Origin: a virus
Virus record (IMG/VR): IMGVR_UViG_3300049255_000575
Coordinates: 1-24,754 of that record
Reading direction: 5' to 3' (one strand)
DNA: 24,754 nucleotides
Part shown: one piece after another, positions 1 through 6,758 of the stretch
Position numbering within the stretch: the first letter of the stretch is position 1
How the letters are laid out: every line of letters begins with the position of its first letter
Made by a program: the position numbers and the translations under genes
The notes under the pieces: model-generated
Databases searched by the model: none
The model's input: the letters and a program-made list of their open reading frames with translations, nothing else
Told to the model about the DNA's origin: nothing

Positions 1-189
1 TCATGGGCTGGCCGGGGGCTGTTGCGGCCGCCCCGCCTGCCAGGCCGTGCCGCAGATCAACACCACGCCGCCGACCACGTCCTTGATCGTCGCGCTTTCA
101 TCCGGCCGGATGCACAGGGCGAGGAGTCCGGCGCATCCCACAAAGGCCGCCACCACCAGAGGGGCGACCGATTTCAGGCTGTCGTTCAT
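1..189 (-). CDS. Small two-helix membrane protein, holin-like
   Basis: A 62-residue protein starting at MNDSLKSVAP. The start at 189 is chosen because GAGGAAG lies about 6 bases upstream; an 18-residue longer version lacks this support and begins with Arg-rich sequence. Two hydrophobic stretches are visible, roughly residues 8-26 (VAPLVVAAFVGCAGLLALC) and 38-48 (VVGGVVLICGT), separated by a short charged loop (RPDESATIKD). The tail is Pro/Gln-rich. Small size, two probable membrane segments and position after the tail genes suit a phage holin or similar lysis protein. No holin family signature is recognised, so the function is inferred. It lies 10 bases downstream of the next membrane protein gene and is probably co-transcribed with it. 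The stop codon is the first three bases of the window. Confidence 0.6.
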   Translation of the reverse strand: MNDSLKSVAPLVVAAFVGCAGLLALCIRPDESATIKDVVGGVVLICGTAWQAGRPQQPPASP

Positions 190-199
190 GACGGCTTCC

Positions 200-451
200 T
201 CAGTGTGTAGGGGGCGGCGGCGGGGCCGAGAACAGGTGCACAATCCAGTCGCGCACAGCTGAGCCCGCCATCGTCGCGACCAGACCCAGCACCAGCAGAA
301 CCCCCAACCCCTTGTCTCTGAGCGAAGTGAGATGCTTCAGATCCGCCCGAAGCCCGCCGTCCCCGTCCTCGCCGACGACGATGTTCCTGAGCTCACGAAG
401 CTGGCCGTTGATTTCGCCAAGCTCGCGCGCGATGTCGCTGTCGTTCGACAT
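200..451 (-). CDS. Coiled-coil plus single-TM protein, holin-accessory/hemolysin XhlA-like
   Basis: An 83-residue protein. Residues 1-46 are charged and heptad-like (ARELGEINGQLRELRNIV, then LRADLKHLTSLRDKG). One hydrophobic helix follows (about 48-66, LGVLLVLGLVATMAGSAV), then DWIVHLF and a run of prolines at the C terminus. An N-terminal amphipathic or coiled-coil region followed by one membrane helix near the C terminus resembles XhlA-like phage proteins that assist holins. The match is by architecture only. The start is ATG at 451 with AGGAT about 11 bases upstream. The second small membrane protein follows 10 bases downstream, which suggests a two-gene lysis-related unit. No endolysin is visible beside it; it may lie left of the window. 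Confidence 0.6.
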   Translation of the reverse strand: MSNDSDIARELGEINGQLRELRNIVVGEDGDGGLRADLKHLTSLRDKGLGVLLVLGLVATMAGSAVRDWIVHLFSAPPPPPTH

Positions 452-528
452 GGGGCGGTCGATCCTAACTGGTGCGGACGCCGTGCAACGGCGCGAGAGA
501 CGTACGGCTGAGCGCCGAGCGGAACGAC

Positions 529-570
529 GGTGGCGGTGGCGGTGGCGGTGGCGGTGGCGGTGGCGGTGGC
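529..570. repeat. GGTGGC hexanucleotide tandem array, 7 perfect copies
   Basis: Forty-two bases consist of seven uninterrupted copies of GGTGGC (GCCACC on the minus strand). The array lies in the 299-base gap between the methyltransferase stop (751) and the start of the coiled-coil membrane protein (451), about 78 bases upstream of that start. Short frames run through the gap on both strands but encode only simple repeats such as Gly-Gly or Ala-Thr and have no ribosome binding site, so I see no gene there. A T6 run at 633-638 has no convincing stem beside it. Because the unit is six bases, copy-number change would alter spacing and not reading frame. Confidence 0.9.
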
Positions 571-750
571 TTGGGAGACGAAGTGCGCCTCGATCACCCT
601 ATGCTCGATTTGGGTCGGGTGGACGACGTGAGGCTTTTTTGTCCCGGCGCACCTCGAAAAGCGGCGCGCTTGCGCTATGCGGGACAGTGTTGGACGAATC
701 CACGCTGTCGCGATGTTTGTCGTCGGCGCGCTCAGTCAAAACATAAATAT

Positions 751-1461
751 TTACTCGCCGCAATCAACGAGTACAGCGCAGTTATATACCATAATTTTTG
801 TCGCAATTGATGGAAATGCCGTGAGAAATTTTTGACGAATCCATCTTTTTGTACTTCCGACTAAATATCCGTAAAGATAACGCTCGGTTTTCATCGATAC
901 TGGATCGACAAGAATTTTGCTTACTGCCAATCCAGACGTCGACAATTTATTCAAAAACGTTTCTAAACTATAATAATTAATGTGGCCAAATTTTTTACTA
1001 ATTTTGATTGCTCTATCAATTCTCAACGTGTGCTCAAGCGGGACTTCAATAACAGCATGACGCGAAATACGAGCTATTTCGCGCAAAAACATTCTTTCGT
1101 GATCAACATGTTCAAGCACATGCATACACACTGCAATATCAAACTCTTTGTCTTTGAAAGGCAATTTATAACCATCAAATTTTACTATCTCAACACCGTG
1201 CAACTTCCTTGAAGCTATCGCGTCGACCCCCGAAGGTGAGACCTCAGCCGCAACGATACGACCGGCGCGCCCCGATTTAGAAAGTATATCTACGAGCGCG
1301 CCTTGACCTGCGCCAACATCTATCAGCGAACGAATCTCATTGATGCCCAACAACTCATCCAAATGAGACGCCTGCTCTAACGCTGACAATGCCCTCTTTA
1401 CGTTATCGGCACCATCAATATAATATTTCTCATAAAATTCTATAGTATTCGATTCATTCAT
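751..1461 (-). CDS. Class I SAM-dependent methyltransferase (Methyltransf_11-like)
   Basis: A 236-residue protein with the Rossmann-type SAM-binding signature SLIDVGAGQGAL (about residues 45-56), an acidic strand-2 end (VAAEVSP), a motif II/III region (FDIAVCMHVLEHVDHERM) and a typical following strand (ISRHAVIEVPLEH). It should transfer a methyl group from S-adenosylmethionine; the acceptor cannot be read from sequence. The GxGxG loop and HVLEH segment place it in the UbiE/Methyltransf_11 group, whose members often act on glycans, lipids or small molecules. It starts 23 bases after the tailspike stop with only a weak GAAG upstream. Its DNA is strikingly AT-rich against the surrounding GC-rich operon and matches the distal part of the tailspike gene, which points to transfer. 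Inference: it may modify host surface polysaccharide, the likely tailspike target. Confidence 0.85.
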   Translation of the reverse strand: MNESNTIEFYEKYYIDGADNVKRALSALEQASHLDELLGINEIRSLIDVGAGQGALVDILSKSGRAGRIVAAEVSPSGVDAIASRKLHGVEIVKFDGYKLPFKDKEFDIAVCMHVLEHVDHERMFLREIARISRHAVIEVPLEHTLRIDRAIKISKKFGHINYYSLETFLNKLSTSGLAVSKILVDPVSMKTERYLYGYLVGSTKRWIRQKFLTAFPSIATKIMVYNCAVLVDCGE

Positions 1462-1484
1462 TATAAAATCGCTTCAGCTAGATC

Positions 1485-3359
1485 TTAGACCGTAGCGCCA
1501 GTAGCATCAACCCAAACCGGTCCGATCGCCGCTTTACACCAAATTGGCCTCGGCGTCGCGAGGCTACCATCAAAGAACATTTGACCAATGATCGGCGCGG
1601 TCGGGCGAGATAAGCCATTGGCCGTCGATTGCAAGCGCAAACGGCCGGACGGGCTGTCCGAGCCTAGGTTGGGCACATAATTCGTCTGGGTAACGAAACT
1701 CAACATTCCGCCGGCATCCATCCACAGATGACCAAAAATTTCCGAGGCATTATTGTCGAATATCAAGTGACCGCCAGCATAGTTGGATCCGTCAGACGTA
1801 TTATTTAGCATTATGTTGTAAGCGGATCTAAGCCTTAAATCCCTAGGCGAAGCACCTATGCCAGCCTGAAAATCAATACAATTGTTTGCCGATCCCCATT
1901 GGTTACTAGAAATAAGAAATTGTGCGTTATTGCCAGATCCGATATCAAACGCGAGAATTCCGCGATTAGAGTTAGCGGTAATTCCAAGACTTATCGCGTG
2001 TGAAGATCCACCCAGTGCGGATAATGTCATTCCACTGTAATTTGTCACAACCCATTGCGAGCCTGGAACATTAACACTATCGGGAGTAAAATTATTTACG
2101 AGAATGGCATTTGGGTTTGATATCCACATAACTTGACTTGATAAAGAAACACCGTTTGCATTTGTCGTCGGCAATGATGATATTGTTATTGTTTGGGCCG
2201 ACTGACTGAATGCAGTAACTACTGCGCCTAATGGAATTCCTGATCCCTGCAAATTTTGCCCGATTATTAAACTATCCCACGTTGACGACGAAACTCCACT
2301 TATTACATTCGACGTCGATGACGTAACGCCAGTGCCACTAAAATTTACGGGACCAAACAGTTGATAGCCACCCCATATCTGCGGCGGGACGTTTACAGCG
2401 ACCCCAGAATTTGCGTTAAAAAAATACGCGGCTGCGTATATCGATTCAAATCGATTACCAAATGCTTCAAACCCCTCTAAACGACCTCCAACCGCGATTA
2501 ATGCTTGCACTGCATAAGAACTACCCTCGAAGTCATTAAAGCAAGCTACAACACCATTTGCTACTGAGATCTGACCAAAGGGGTTTGTAATTAATATGCC
2601 AGAACTCGCCAAGCCGATTGAGACGTTATTTTGAAGACTAAACTGACACTTCTGCACCCGAGTCGAGTTCGCCGCCCCGCGCAGCCGCACACCGAACGGT
2701 ATATCCCCCACATCCGAACCGCTCTCCTTGCGCACCCAGCACCGATAGATCTCCGTCCAGAAGCACCCCGTCGCCGTATTGGTCGGGTCGGTCTGGAACA
2801 GGTCGATCGCCGCATAGTCGCTCTGGACGTTGCCGGTGAACGGCACGCCATTGGCGATCACCGAGCAGTCCACCAGCGACACCGACCCGGTCCCCGACAG
2901 CCCGATCCCGCCCAGCGCCGCATTGCTCCCCGTTCCGGTCCCAGCCGCACCCCGCTGGTTGATGGTCAGGCCCATCAAGGTCTGGCGGTTCGGAACGCTG
3001 TTTCCCTGGATCAGCAGGCCATAGAGCGCGTTGGCGCCGGTCGTGATCACCGCCCCATGGGCCATGATCAGGATATTGGCGGCCGCCGGATTGGCCTCCA
3101 GGTTCAGTACCGCCTGCGAGGCGCAATAATAGGTCTTGCCCGCGGTCATCACCCCCACGCCGCCGCTCGCCGCCAGCTGGGCCAACCAGGCGTTGATCGC
3201 GGCGCTGTCGTCGGTCGCGCCATCCCCCACGGCCCCGAAATTGTCGAGCCCCCAGAACGGCGCCGATCCCTGGGCGAAGCCGAAATTGCCGTCCAGCAGG
3301 GCGATCGAGGCCGGAGACGGCGTGGTGGCGAACTTGGTCGGCATGGCCGGAGAGGTCAT
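1485..3359 (-). CDS. Tailspike with pectate-lyase-like beta-helix (depolymerase-type receptor-binding protein)
   Basis: A 624-residue protein. Near residue 40 it carries DNFGAVGDGATDDSAAINAW, the classic opening of the Pectate_lyase_3 / right-handed beta-helix of phage tailspikes. A long Ser/Asn/Gly-rich stretch with repeated short hydrophobic strands follows, as expected for a beta-helix. The last ~65 residues (from YVPNLGSDSPSGRL, with PIIGQMFFDGSLATPRPIWC, ending VWVDATGATV) resemble a C-terminal cap seen in tail proteins. Spikes of this type bind and often cleave surface polysaccharide; the substrate is unknown. ATG at 3359 is preferred because AGGA sits 8 bases upstream; ATG at 3368 has no room for a ribosome site. 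Base composition falls sharply near position 2640 (residue ~240), so the gene looks like a fusion of a resident N-terminal part with an imported distal part. Confidence 0.85.
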   Translation of the reverse strand: MTSPAMPTKFATTPSPASIALLDGNFGFAQGSAPFWGLDNFGAVGDGATDDSAAINAWLAQLAASGGVGVMTAGKTYYCASQAVLNLEANPAAANILIMAHGAVITTGANALYGLLIQGNSVPNRQTLMGLTINQRGAAGTGTGSNAALGGIGLSGTGSVSLVDCSVIANGVPFTGNVQSDYAAIDLFQTDPTNTATGCFWTEIYRCWVRKESGSDVGDIPFGVRLRGAANSTRVQKCQFSLQNNVSIGLASSGILITNPFGQISVANGVVACFNDFEGSSYAVQALIAVGGRLEGFEAFGNRFESIYAAAYFFNANSGVAVNVPPQIWGGYQLFGPVNFSGTGVTSSTSNVISGVSSSTWDSLIIGQNLQGSGIPLGAVVTAFSQSAQTITISSLPTTNANGVSLSSQVMWISNPNAILVNNFTPDSVNVPGSQWVVTNYSGMTLSALGGSSHAISLGITANSNRGILAFDIGSGNNAQFLISSNQWGSANNCIDFQAGIGASPRDLRLRSAYNIMLNNTSDGSNYAGGHLIFDNNASEIFGHLWMDAGGMLSFVTQTNYVPNLGSDSPSGRLRLQSTANGLSRPTAPIIGQMFFDGSLATPRPIWCKAAIGPVWVDATGATV

Positions 3360-3417
3360 CGAACGCATCCTGTAGAGGGAAATGGAGGCCCCAAACGCGG
3401 GGCGCGGCGGCGGCGGC

Positions 3418-4362
3418 TCAGTCGCCTATGACCATCCAGTAGAAGCCGCGGATCGCGTTGGCGGACCCGCTCTGATAACCCACGGTCCCGAAGCTGATGC
3501 CCGTGGTCGAGCACGGCGTGACCGCCTGCAGCGCATAGGCCAGGCTGCCCGTGGCGCCCTGGTTGTCGGTCAGGCCCTGCACCGAAAAGCAGCCGTTGGG
3601 AAAGGCGATCGGAAAGGCGACCGCGTGGGTCGACCCGTTCCAGCCGGTATTGCTGCCGGAATCGTAGTGTCCCCACTGTACGATCAGACCGCCGGCCAGG
3701 GTCAGATAGCCGGTGGCCGACAGACTCTGCCCGGCCGCCACCAGGGAGGCCGGGGTGACCAGATGGCCCGCGTCGGTGCCGGCGGCGACCTGCGGACCCG
3801 AAGCGGCCACCAGGGCGGCCACCTGCGCCACGGTCAGATCCTGCGGACTGGCGCTGGCCGCCCCGTTGTTGCCTTTCAACGTGGCGGCCGGCATGGCGGC
3901 GGCCTTGACGTTGGTGACCACGCCCGCGCCCAGGGTCAGGACCGTGACGACATTGGCCGAGCCGTCGAAGGTGGTCGGCCCGCCGGCCGCGTCGCCCGTC
4001 CAGCTGAAGGTGCGCGCGGTCAGGCTGGGCACGCTGGTCGTCTGGTCCCAGATCAGGTTCCCCGACCCGTCATAGACCACCTCGCGATAGGTGCCCCCGG
4101 GCGCCCAGATCGAGGCCTGGCCGCGTCCGTCCAGGATGATCGGGCTGGAATTGGCGATGGTCAGGTTGGCGTCCTGCCAAGTGGCGACCGGGTTGGTCGT
4201 CCCGACCTGATAGATATAGACGGCGCCGCCCACGATCGGCGCGCCGTTGATGTCGACGAACTGCTGCTTGCCGTTCAGCACCTGTCCGCCCGGCGCGGCC
4301 ATCGCCGCGGCCGAACAGAGGGCGAGCGTCAGGGCCGCGGCCAGGGCGGGGAAGACTCTCAT
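3418..4362 (-). CDS. Tail fibre/adaptor with P22-type head-binding-like N domain and gp53-like C domain
   Basis: A 314-residue protein. Residues ~30-108 (GGAVYIYQVGTTNPVATW, then SSPIILDGRGQASIW and YREVVYDGSGNLIWDQ) resemble the virion-anchoring domain at the N terminus of P22-type tailspikes. Residues ~217-314 (GYLTLAGGLIVQWGHY, AFPIAFPNGCF, RGFYWMVIGD) match the gp53-like C-terminal domain of tail fibres. It should sit on the tail hub and may carry the neighbouring spike. The oddity is residues 1-22: a basic start, a hydrophobic run (ALAAALTLALCSAAAMA) and an AMA|AP junction that look like a Sec signal peptide, unexpected in a cytoplasmically assembled virion protein. The start at 4362 is supported by AAGGAT 8 bases upstream; a longer frame reaches into the upstream gene and lacks such a site. 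Confidence 0.8.
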   Translation of the reverse strand: MRVFPALAAALTLALCSAAAMAAPGGQVLNGKQQFVDINGAPIVGGAVYIYQVGTTNPVATWQDANLTIANSSPIILDGRGQASIWAPGGTYREVVYDGSGNLIWDQTTSVPSLTARTFSWTGDAAGGPTTFDGSANVVTVLTLGAGVVTNVKAAAMPAATLKGNNGAASASPQDLTVAQVAALVAASGPQVAAGTDAGHLVTPASLVAAGQSLSATGYLTLAGGLIVQWGHYDSGSNTGWNGSTHAVAFPIAFPNGCFSVQGLTDNQGATGSLAYALQAVTPCSTTGISFGTVGYQSGSANAIRGFYWMVIGD

Positions 4363-4405
4363 CTTGCGATCCTTCTGAAGTGTTGCGTGCGACTTCGCGT
4401 CGGGC

Positions 4406-5008
4406 TCAGCCGCCGAACAGCCCGCCCAGCGAATTGCCCAGCGCGCCAAACAGGCTCGCGGCCGAACCGCCCAGCAGATTGTCCTGCTGCGCCTGATAAC
4501 CGCCGAGCGCCTGATAGCCGTTGGCCAGCTGTGCGGCCAGTTGCGCGCCGAACTGGCCGGTCTGGGTCGCCGCGCTCTGCCCCATCCCCGCCAGGCCCAG
4601 CAATCGATTGTACTGGCTGTTCAAGGTGTTGTCGGCCAGGCCATTGGCGAAGGTCGCCGCCCCGCTCATGGCCGCGCCGGAATTGCCGAGCCCCCGCGCC
4701 GCCGCGCTGCTCTGGGTCGCCTGCAGGCCCTGGCTCAGGTCCCACTGGTAGCCCGGCAGGTTCTGCAGCGTATTGGCCAGGGTCGCGGGATTGCCGCTGG
4801 TCAGGCCCTGCAGCTGCGGCACGGCGCTCAGGCCCAGGTTCTGATAGGGCATAAGGGCCGCCTGGGTCTGGGCGTACTGGCTCTGCTCGGCGGCCATGCC
4901 CTGTTGCACGGCGTTCTGCTGGGCGGAGAGCCCGGCGAACGAGCCGGCGGTCGTCGCCGCCGTTCCCGCGGCCGACGCCGCAGCGCCGATGAGTGCTGCC
5001 GAAACCAT
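4406..5008 (-). CDS. DNA ejection (injection) protein, P22 gp7-like role
   Basis: A 200-residue Ala/Gly/Gln-rich protein without disulfide-forming residues. Residues 4-22 (ALIGAAASAAGTAATTAGS) form a small-residue helix that could insert in membranes. A Gln-rich helical segment follows, then a block LGNSGAAMSGAATFANGLAD...LNSQYNRLLGLAGMGQ. This block recurs in podoviral proteins annotated as DNA transfer/injection proteins and in tail-machine neighbours of gp10. It is expected inside the capsid or tail and to be expelled with DNA to help cross the envelope. The start is well supported by GGGAG upstream. It lies one base after the acetyltransferase stop. In P22 three such proteins (gp7, gp16, gp20) are present; here only this short one is recognisable at the canonical place. 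The family assignment rests on the motif and the position. Confidence 0.7.
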   Translation of the reverse strand: MVSAALIGAAASAAGTAATTAGSFAGLSAQQNAVQQGMAAEQSQYAQTQAALMPYQNLGLSAVPQLQGLTSGNPATLANTLQNLPGYQWDLSQGLQATQSSAAARGLGNSGAAMSGAATFANGLADNTLNSQYNRLLGLAGMGQSAATQTGQFGAQLAAQLANGYQALGGYQAQQDNLLGGSAASLFGALGNSLGGLFGG

Positions 5009-5009
5009 C

Positions 5010-5471
5010 TCAATCTCCCAACCAGAGCGAATAATAGGTCTCCACCGGTTCGAACCTCAGGAACGTGAACAGCCGTCCCGCGTCATTGTGGAGCTTGGCG
5101 CCGACGAACCACCGCTGGACCCCGCGCCGCCGCGCCTCCCGCTCCACCGCCCGAAACAGTCGGATCGCCGCCGTGGGCGAGCCGTCGCGGTGCCCGGGAT
5201 GCAGGTAGAAGATGTCCATGGTCAGGGTCAGACAGGTCCGATAGTGCAGGCCCGGCGCGATGAAGCCGACGAAATAGCCGACCAAGCCGCCGTCTTTGCG
5301 TAGGGTGACGAAAACCACCTCGCCCCGCGCATCACGCTCCAGATAGACCTCATACTGCGGATCCAGCGGAACCTTGTCCTGGTTCAACGCCAACTCTTGC
5401 CAGTGCAGCGGAAACAGGGGCTTGAGCTCGTCCAGCCGTTCGGTGAGGGATTCGACCTGGGCGGTGATCAT
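5010..5471 (-). CDS. GNAT-family N-acetyltransferase
   Basis: A 153-residue protein of GNAT size and fold order. It has central strands VVFVTLRKDGGLVGYFVGF and LTLTMDIFYLHPGHRDGS, an acetyl-CoA loop with helix (about 94-117, HRDGSPTAAIRLFRAVERE) and a final AKLHNDAGRLFTFLRFEPVETYYS segment, where the late Phe/Tyr residues are typical. It would transfer an acetyl group from acetyl-CoA to an amine; the substrate cannot be read. Its ATG overlaps the TGA of the upstream oxygenase gene by four bases (5468-5471), implying translational coupling. The DNA ejection protein follows one base after its stop. GNAT genes in this position occur in other podovirus tail modules, where the role is unproven. 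Modification of a virion or host protein is a reasonable inference. Confidence 0.8.
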   Translation of the reverse strand: MITAQVESLTERLDELKPLFPLHWQELALNQDKVPLDPQYEVYLERDARGEVVFVTLRKDGGLVGYFVGFIAPGLHYRTCLTLTMDIFYLHPGHRDGSPTAAIRLFRAVEREARRRGVQRWFVGAKLHNDAGRLFTFLRFEPVETYYSLWLGD

Positions 5472-6013
5472 GGGATGCGCACGTCCACGATCAGGTGGAT
5501 GCGGTCGTCCGCGCCATTGTTCACCACCGAATGGACCGCGTGGGCGTCGAACAGCCAGGCCTCGCCCGGCCGCATCCAGACCGCCTCCTCGCCCGCATGG
5601 AACACACAGCCCGGCGCGCTCTGCAGCACCAGGTGCAGGCGGTTGTAATAGTGGGCGTAGGCCCCCAGCACGTCGGCGTGCGGATGGATCTGCTTGCCCG
5701 GCGCCAGCCGCGTCAGCATGACCCGGCCCAGCCGCTCGCCGCCCACCCGGCGCATCAGGTCCAGCGCCAGACTACGGATCAGGAACAGAGGTCCAGCGGC
5801 GGGCTGCCAGACGCATTCCAGGTCGTCGCCCAGTTTCGCCAGGTCTCGCCCCCCATTGAAGCGGACCAAGATGTCGTCGACCTCCCGGTGCGGCGAATCC
5901 TCGACATAGGTCACCCGAAGTTCATCGGCGCCCCACAGCTCCGGATGCGCCGCCAGAGCGGCCTGCAACGGCGCGAGGTCGACTCCGTCGGCGACCCTTT
6001 GGAAATGTCTCAT
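5468..6013 (-). CDS. Aspartyl/asparaginyl beta-hydroxylase-like Fe(II)/2-oxoglutarate oxygenase
   Basis: A 181-residue protein matching the Asp/Asn beta-hydroxylase domain (double-stranded beta-helix fold). The segment APGKQIHPHADVLG supplies the first metal ligands (H110/H112 with D114). YNRLHLVLQSAPGCVFHAGEE and MRPGEAWLFDAHAVHSV follow, with H161 as the distal metal ligand. R171 in DDRIHLIVDV is suited to bind 2-oxoglutarate. The full catalytic set appears present, so the enzyme is probably active. Family members hydroxylate Asp/Asn in proteins, or small molecules; the target here is unknown. Both ends overlap neighbours by four bases: its ATG overlaps the collar-protein stop (6010-6013) and its TGA overlaps the acetyltransferase start. 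This indicates tight co-expression with tail structural genes and suggests a virion substrate, though that is inference. Confidence 0.85.
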   Translation of the reverse strand: MRHFQRVADGVDLAPLQAALAAHPELWGADELRVTYVEDSPHREVDDILVRFNGGRDLAKLGDDLECVWQPAAGPLFLIRSLALDLMRRVGGERLGRVMLTRLAPGKQIHPHADVLGAYAHYYNRLHLVLQSAPGCVFHAGEEAVWMRPGEAWLFDAHAVHSVVNNGADDRIHLIVDVRIP

Positions 6014-6699
6014 GTCTTGATGATCCAGTTGACCACCGCGAACGGCGGCAAGGTGGGCAGCGGCGTCCCGCCGCCGGTATTGGCCCCGGTCGCGGTGATC
6101 CCGGTCGAGGCGGTCTGTGTTCCGGTGATCCCGGTGAGCGCCGAACCGGTCGAGCCCGCAGCCGAACCGCCCGTCCCGCTCCCCGCCGTGACATTTGCGG
6201 CGCCGACCAGGGCCGTATGGCTGTGGCCGGGGTCGGTCACGCCGTGGCTGTGCCCGGGATCGGCGATCGGGTGGGTGTGGGCGGGCAGGTTGGCCACGCC
6301 GATGTTGAAGGTCTCAGCCCCGCCGGCCTGGCCCAGACTCCGCGGCGACAGGCCGTGCCCGGTCCCGGCCCCCAGCAGGGCGCGCCCGCGAAGGTCGGGG
6401 AGGGCGAAGGTGCTGCTCCCGTCTCCGGCGCCCCAGGTCGTCCCGATCACCCCGAACAGGCCGGCATAGGTGGTGCGACTGACGGCGGAGCCGTCGGCCA
6501 ACAGCCAGCCGTCGGCCGGCAGGGTCGGGGCGATCCACGGCTTCAGGTCGCCGGTGGCGAAACCCCCGCCGCCGGCGCCGCTGCTCCCGCCGGTTCGATT
6601 CCAAAGGTTTGTGAAGAACTGCCGCCAAGCAGTTGTAACAATGCCGGTCCCCGGATCGGTCAGGGGCGCCGTCAGGTTGGGAAAGCCCTGCCCCGCCAT
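6010..6699 (-). CDS. Tail protein with phage tail collar domain and HxH motifs
   Basis: A 229-residue protein. Residues ~54-112 (PADGWLLADGSAVSRTTYAG, then STFALPDLRGRALLGAG) are the phage tail collar domain (PF07484). Just after come HTH (141-143) and two near-identical DPGHSH blocks (147-152, 156-161), followed by a low-complexity Gly/Thr/Ala shaft and the conserved ending PPFAVVNWIIKT. In T4 short tail fibres, HxH motifs from three chains coordinate metal ions in the trimer core, and a similar arrangement is plausible here. The N terminus (TDPGTGIVTTAWRQFFTNLW) is a common start of such fibres. GGAGATGTC precedes the ATG. The position right after the gp10-like gene corresponds to the tail needle gene (gp26) of P22, so this may be the distal tip or a fibre at that place. 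Confidence 0.85.
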   Translation of the reverse strand: MAGQGFPNLTAPLTDPGTGIVTTAWRQFFTNLWNRTGGSSGAGGGGFATGDLKPWIAPTLPADGWLLADGSAVSRTTYAGLFGVIGTTWGAGDGSSTFALPDLRGRALLGAGTGHGLSPRSLGQAGGAETFNIGVANLPAHTHPIADPGHSHGVTDPGHSHTALVGAANVTAGSGTGGSAAGSTGSALTGITGTQTASTGITATGANTGGGTPLPTLPPFAVVNWIIKT

Positions 6700-6758
6700 G
6701 ACATCTCCGTTGGACTAGAAGTTCGTGCCTCGGATCGCTGAACGCCGGTGGCGGCGCC

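Noticed and set aside
2631-3431. Long plus-strand open frame opposite the tailspike N-terminal part
   Set aside because: Arg/Gly/Pro-rich translation typical of the antisense of GC-rich coding DNA; no ribosome site; the minus frame has clear family motifs.
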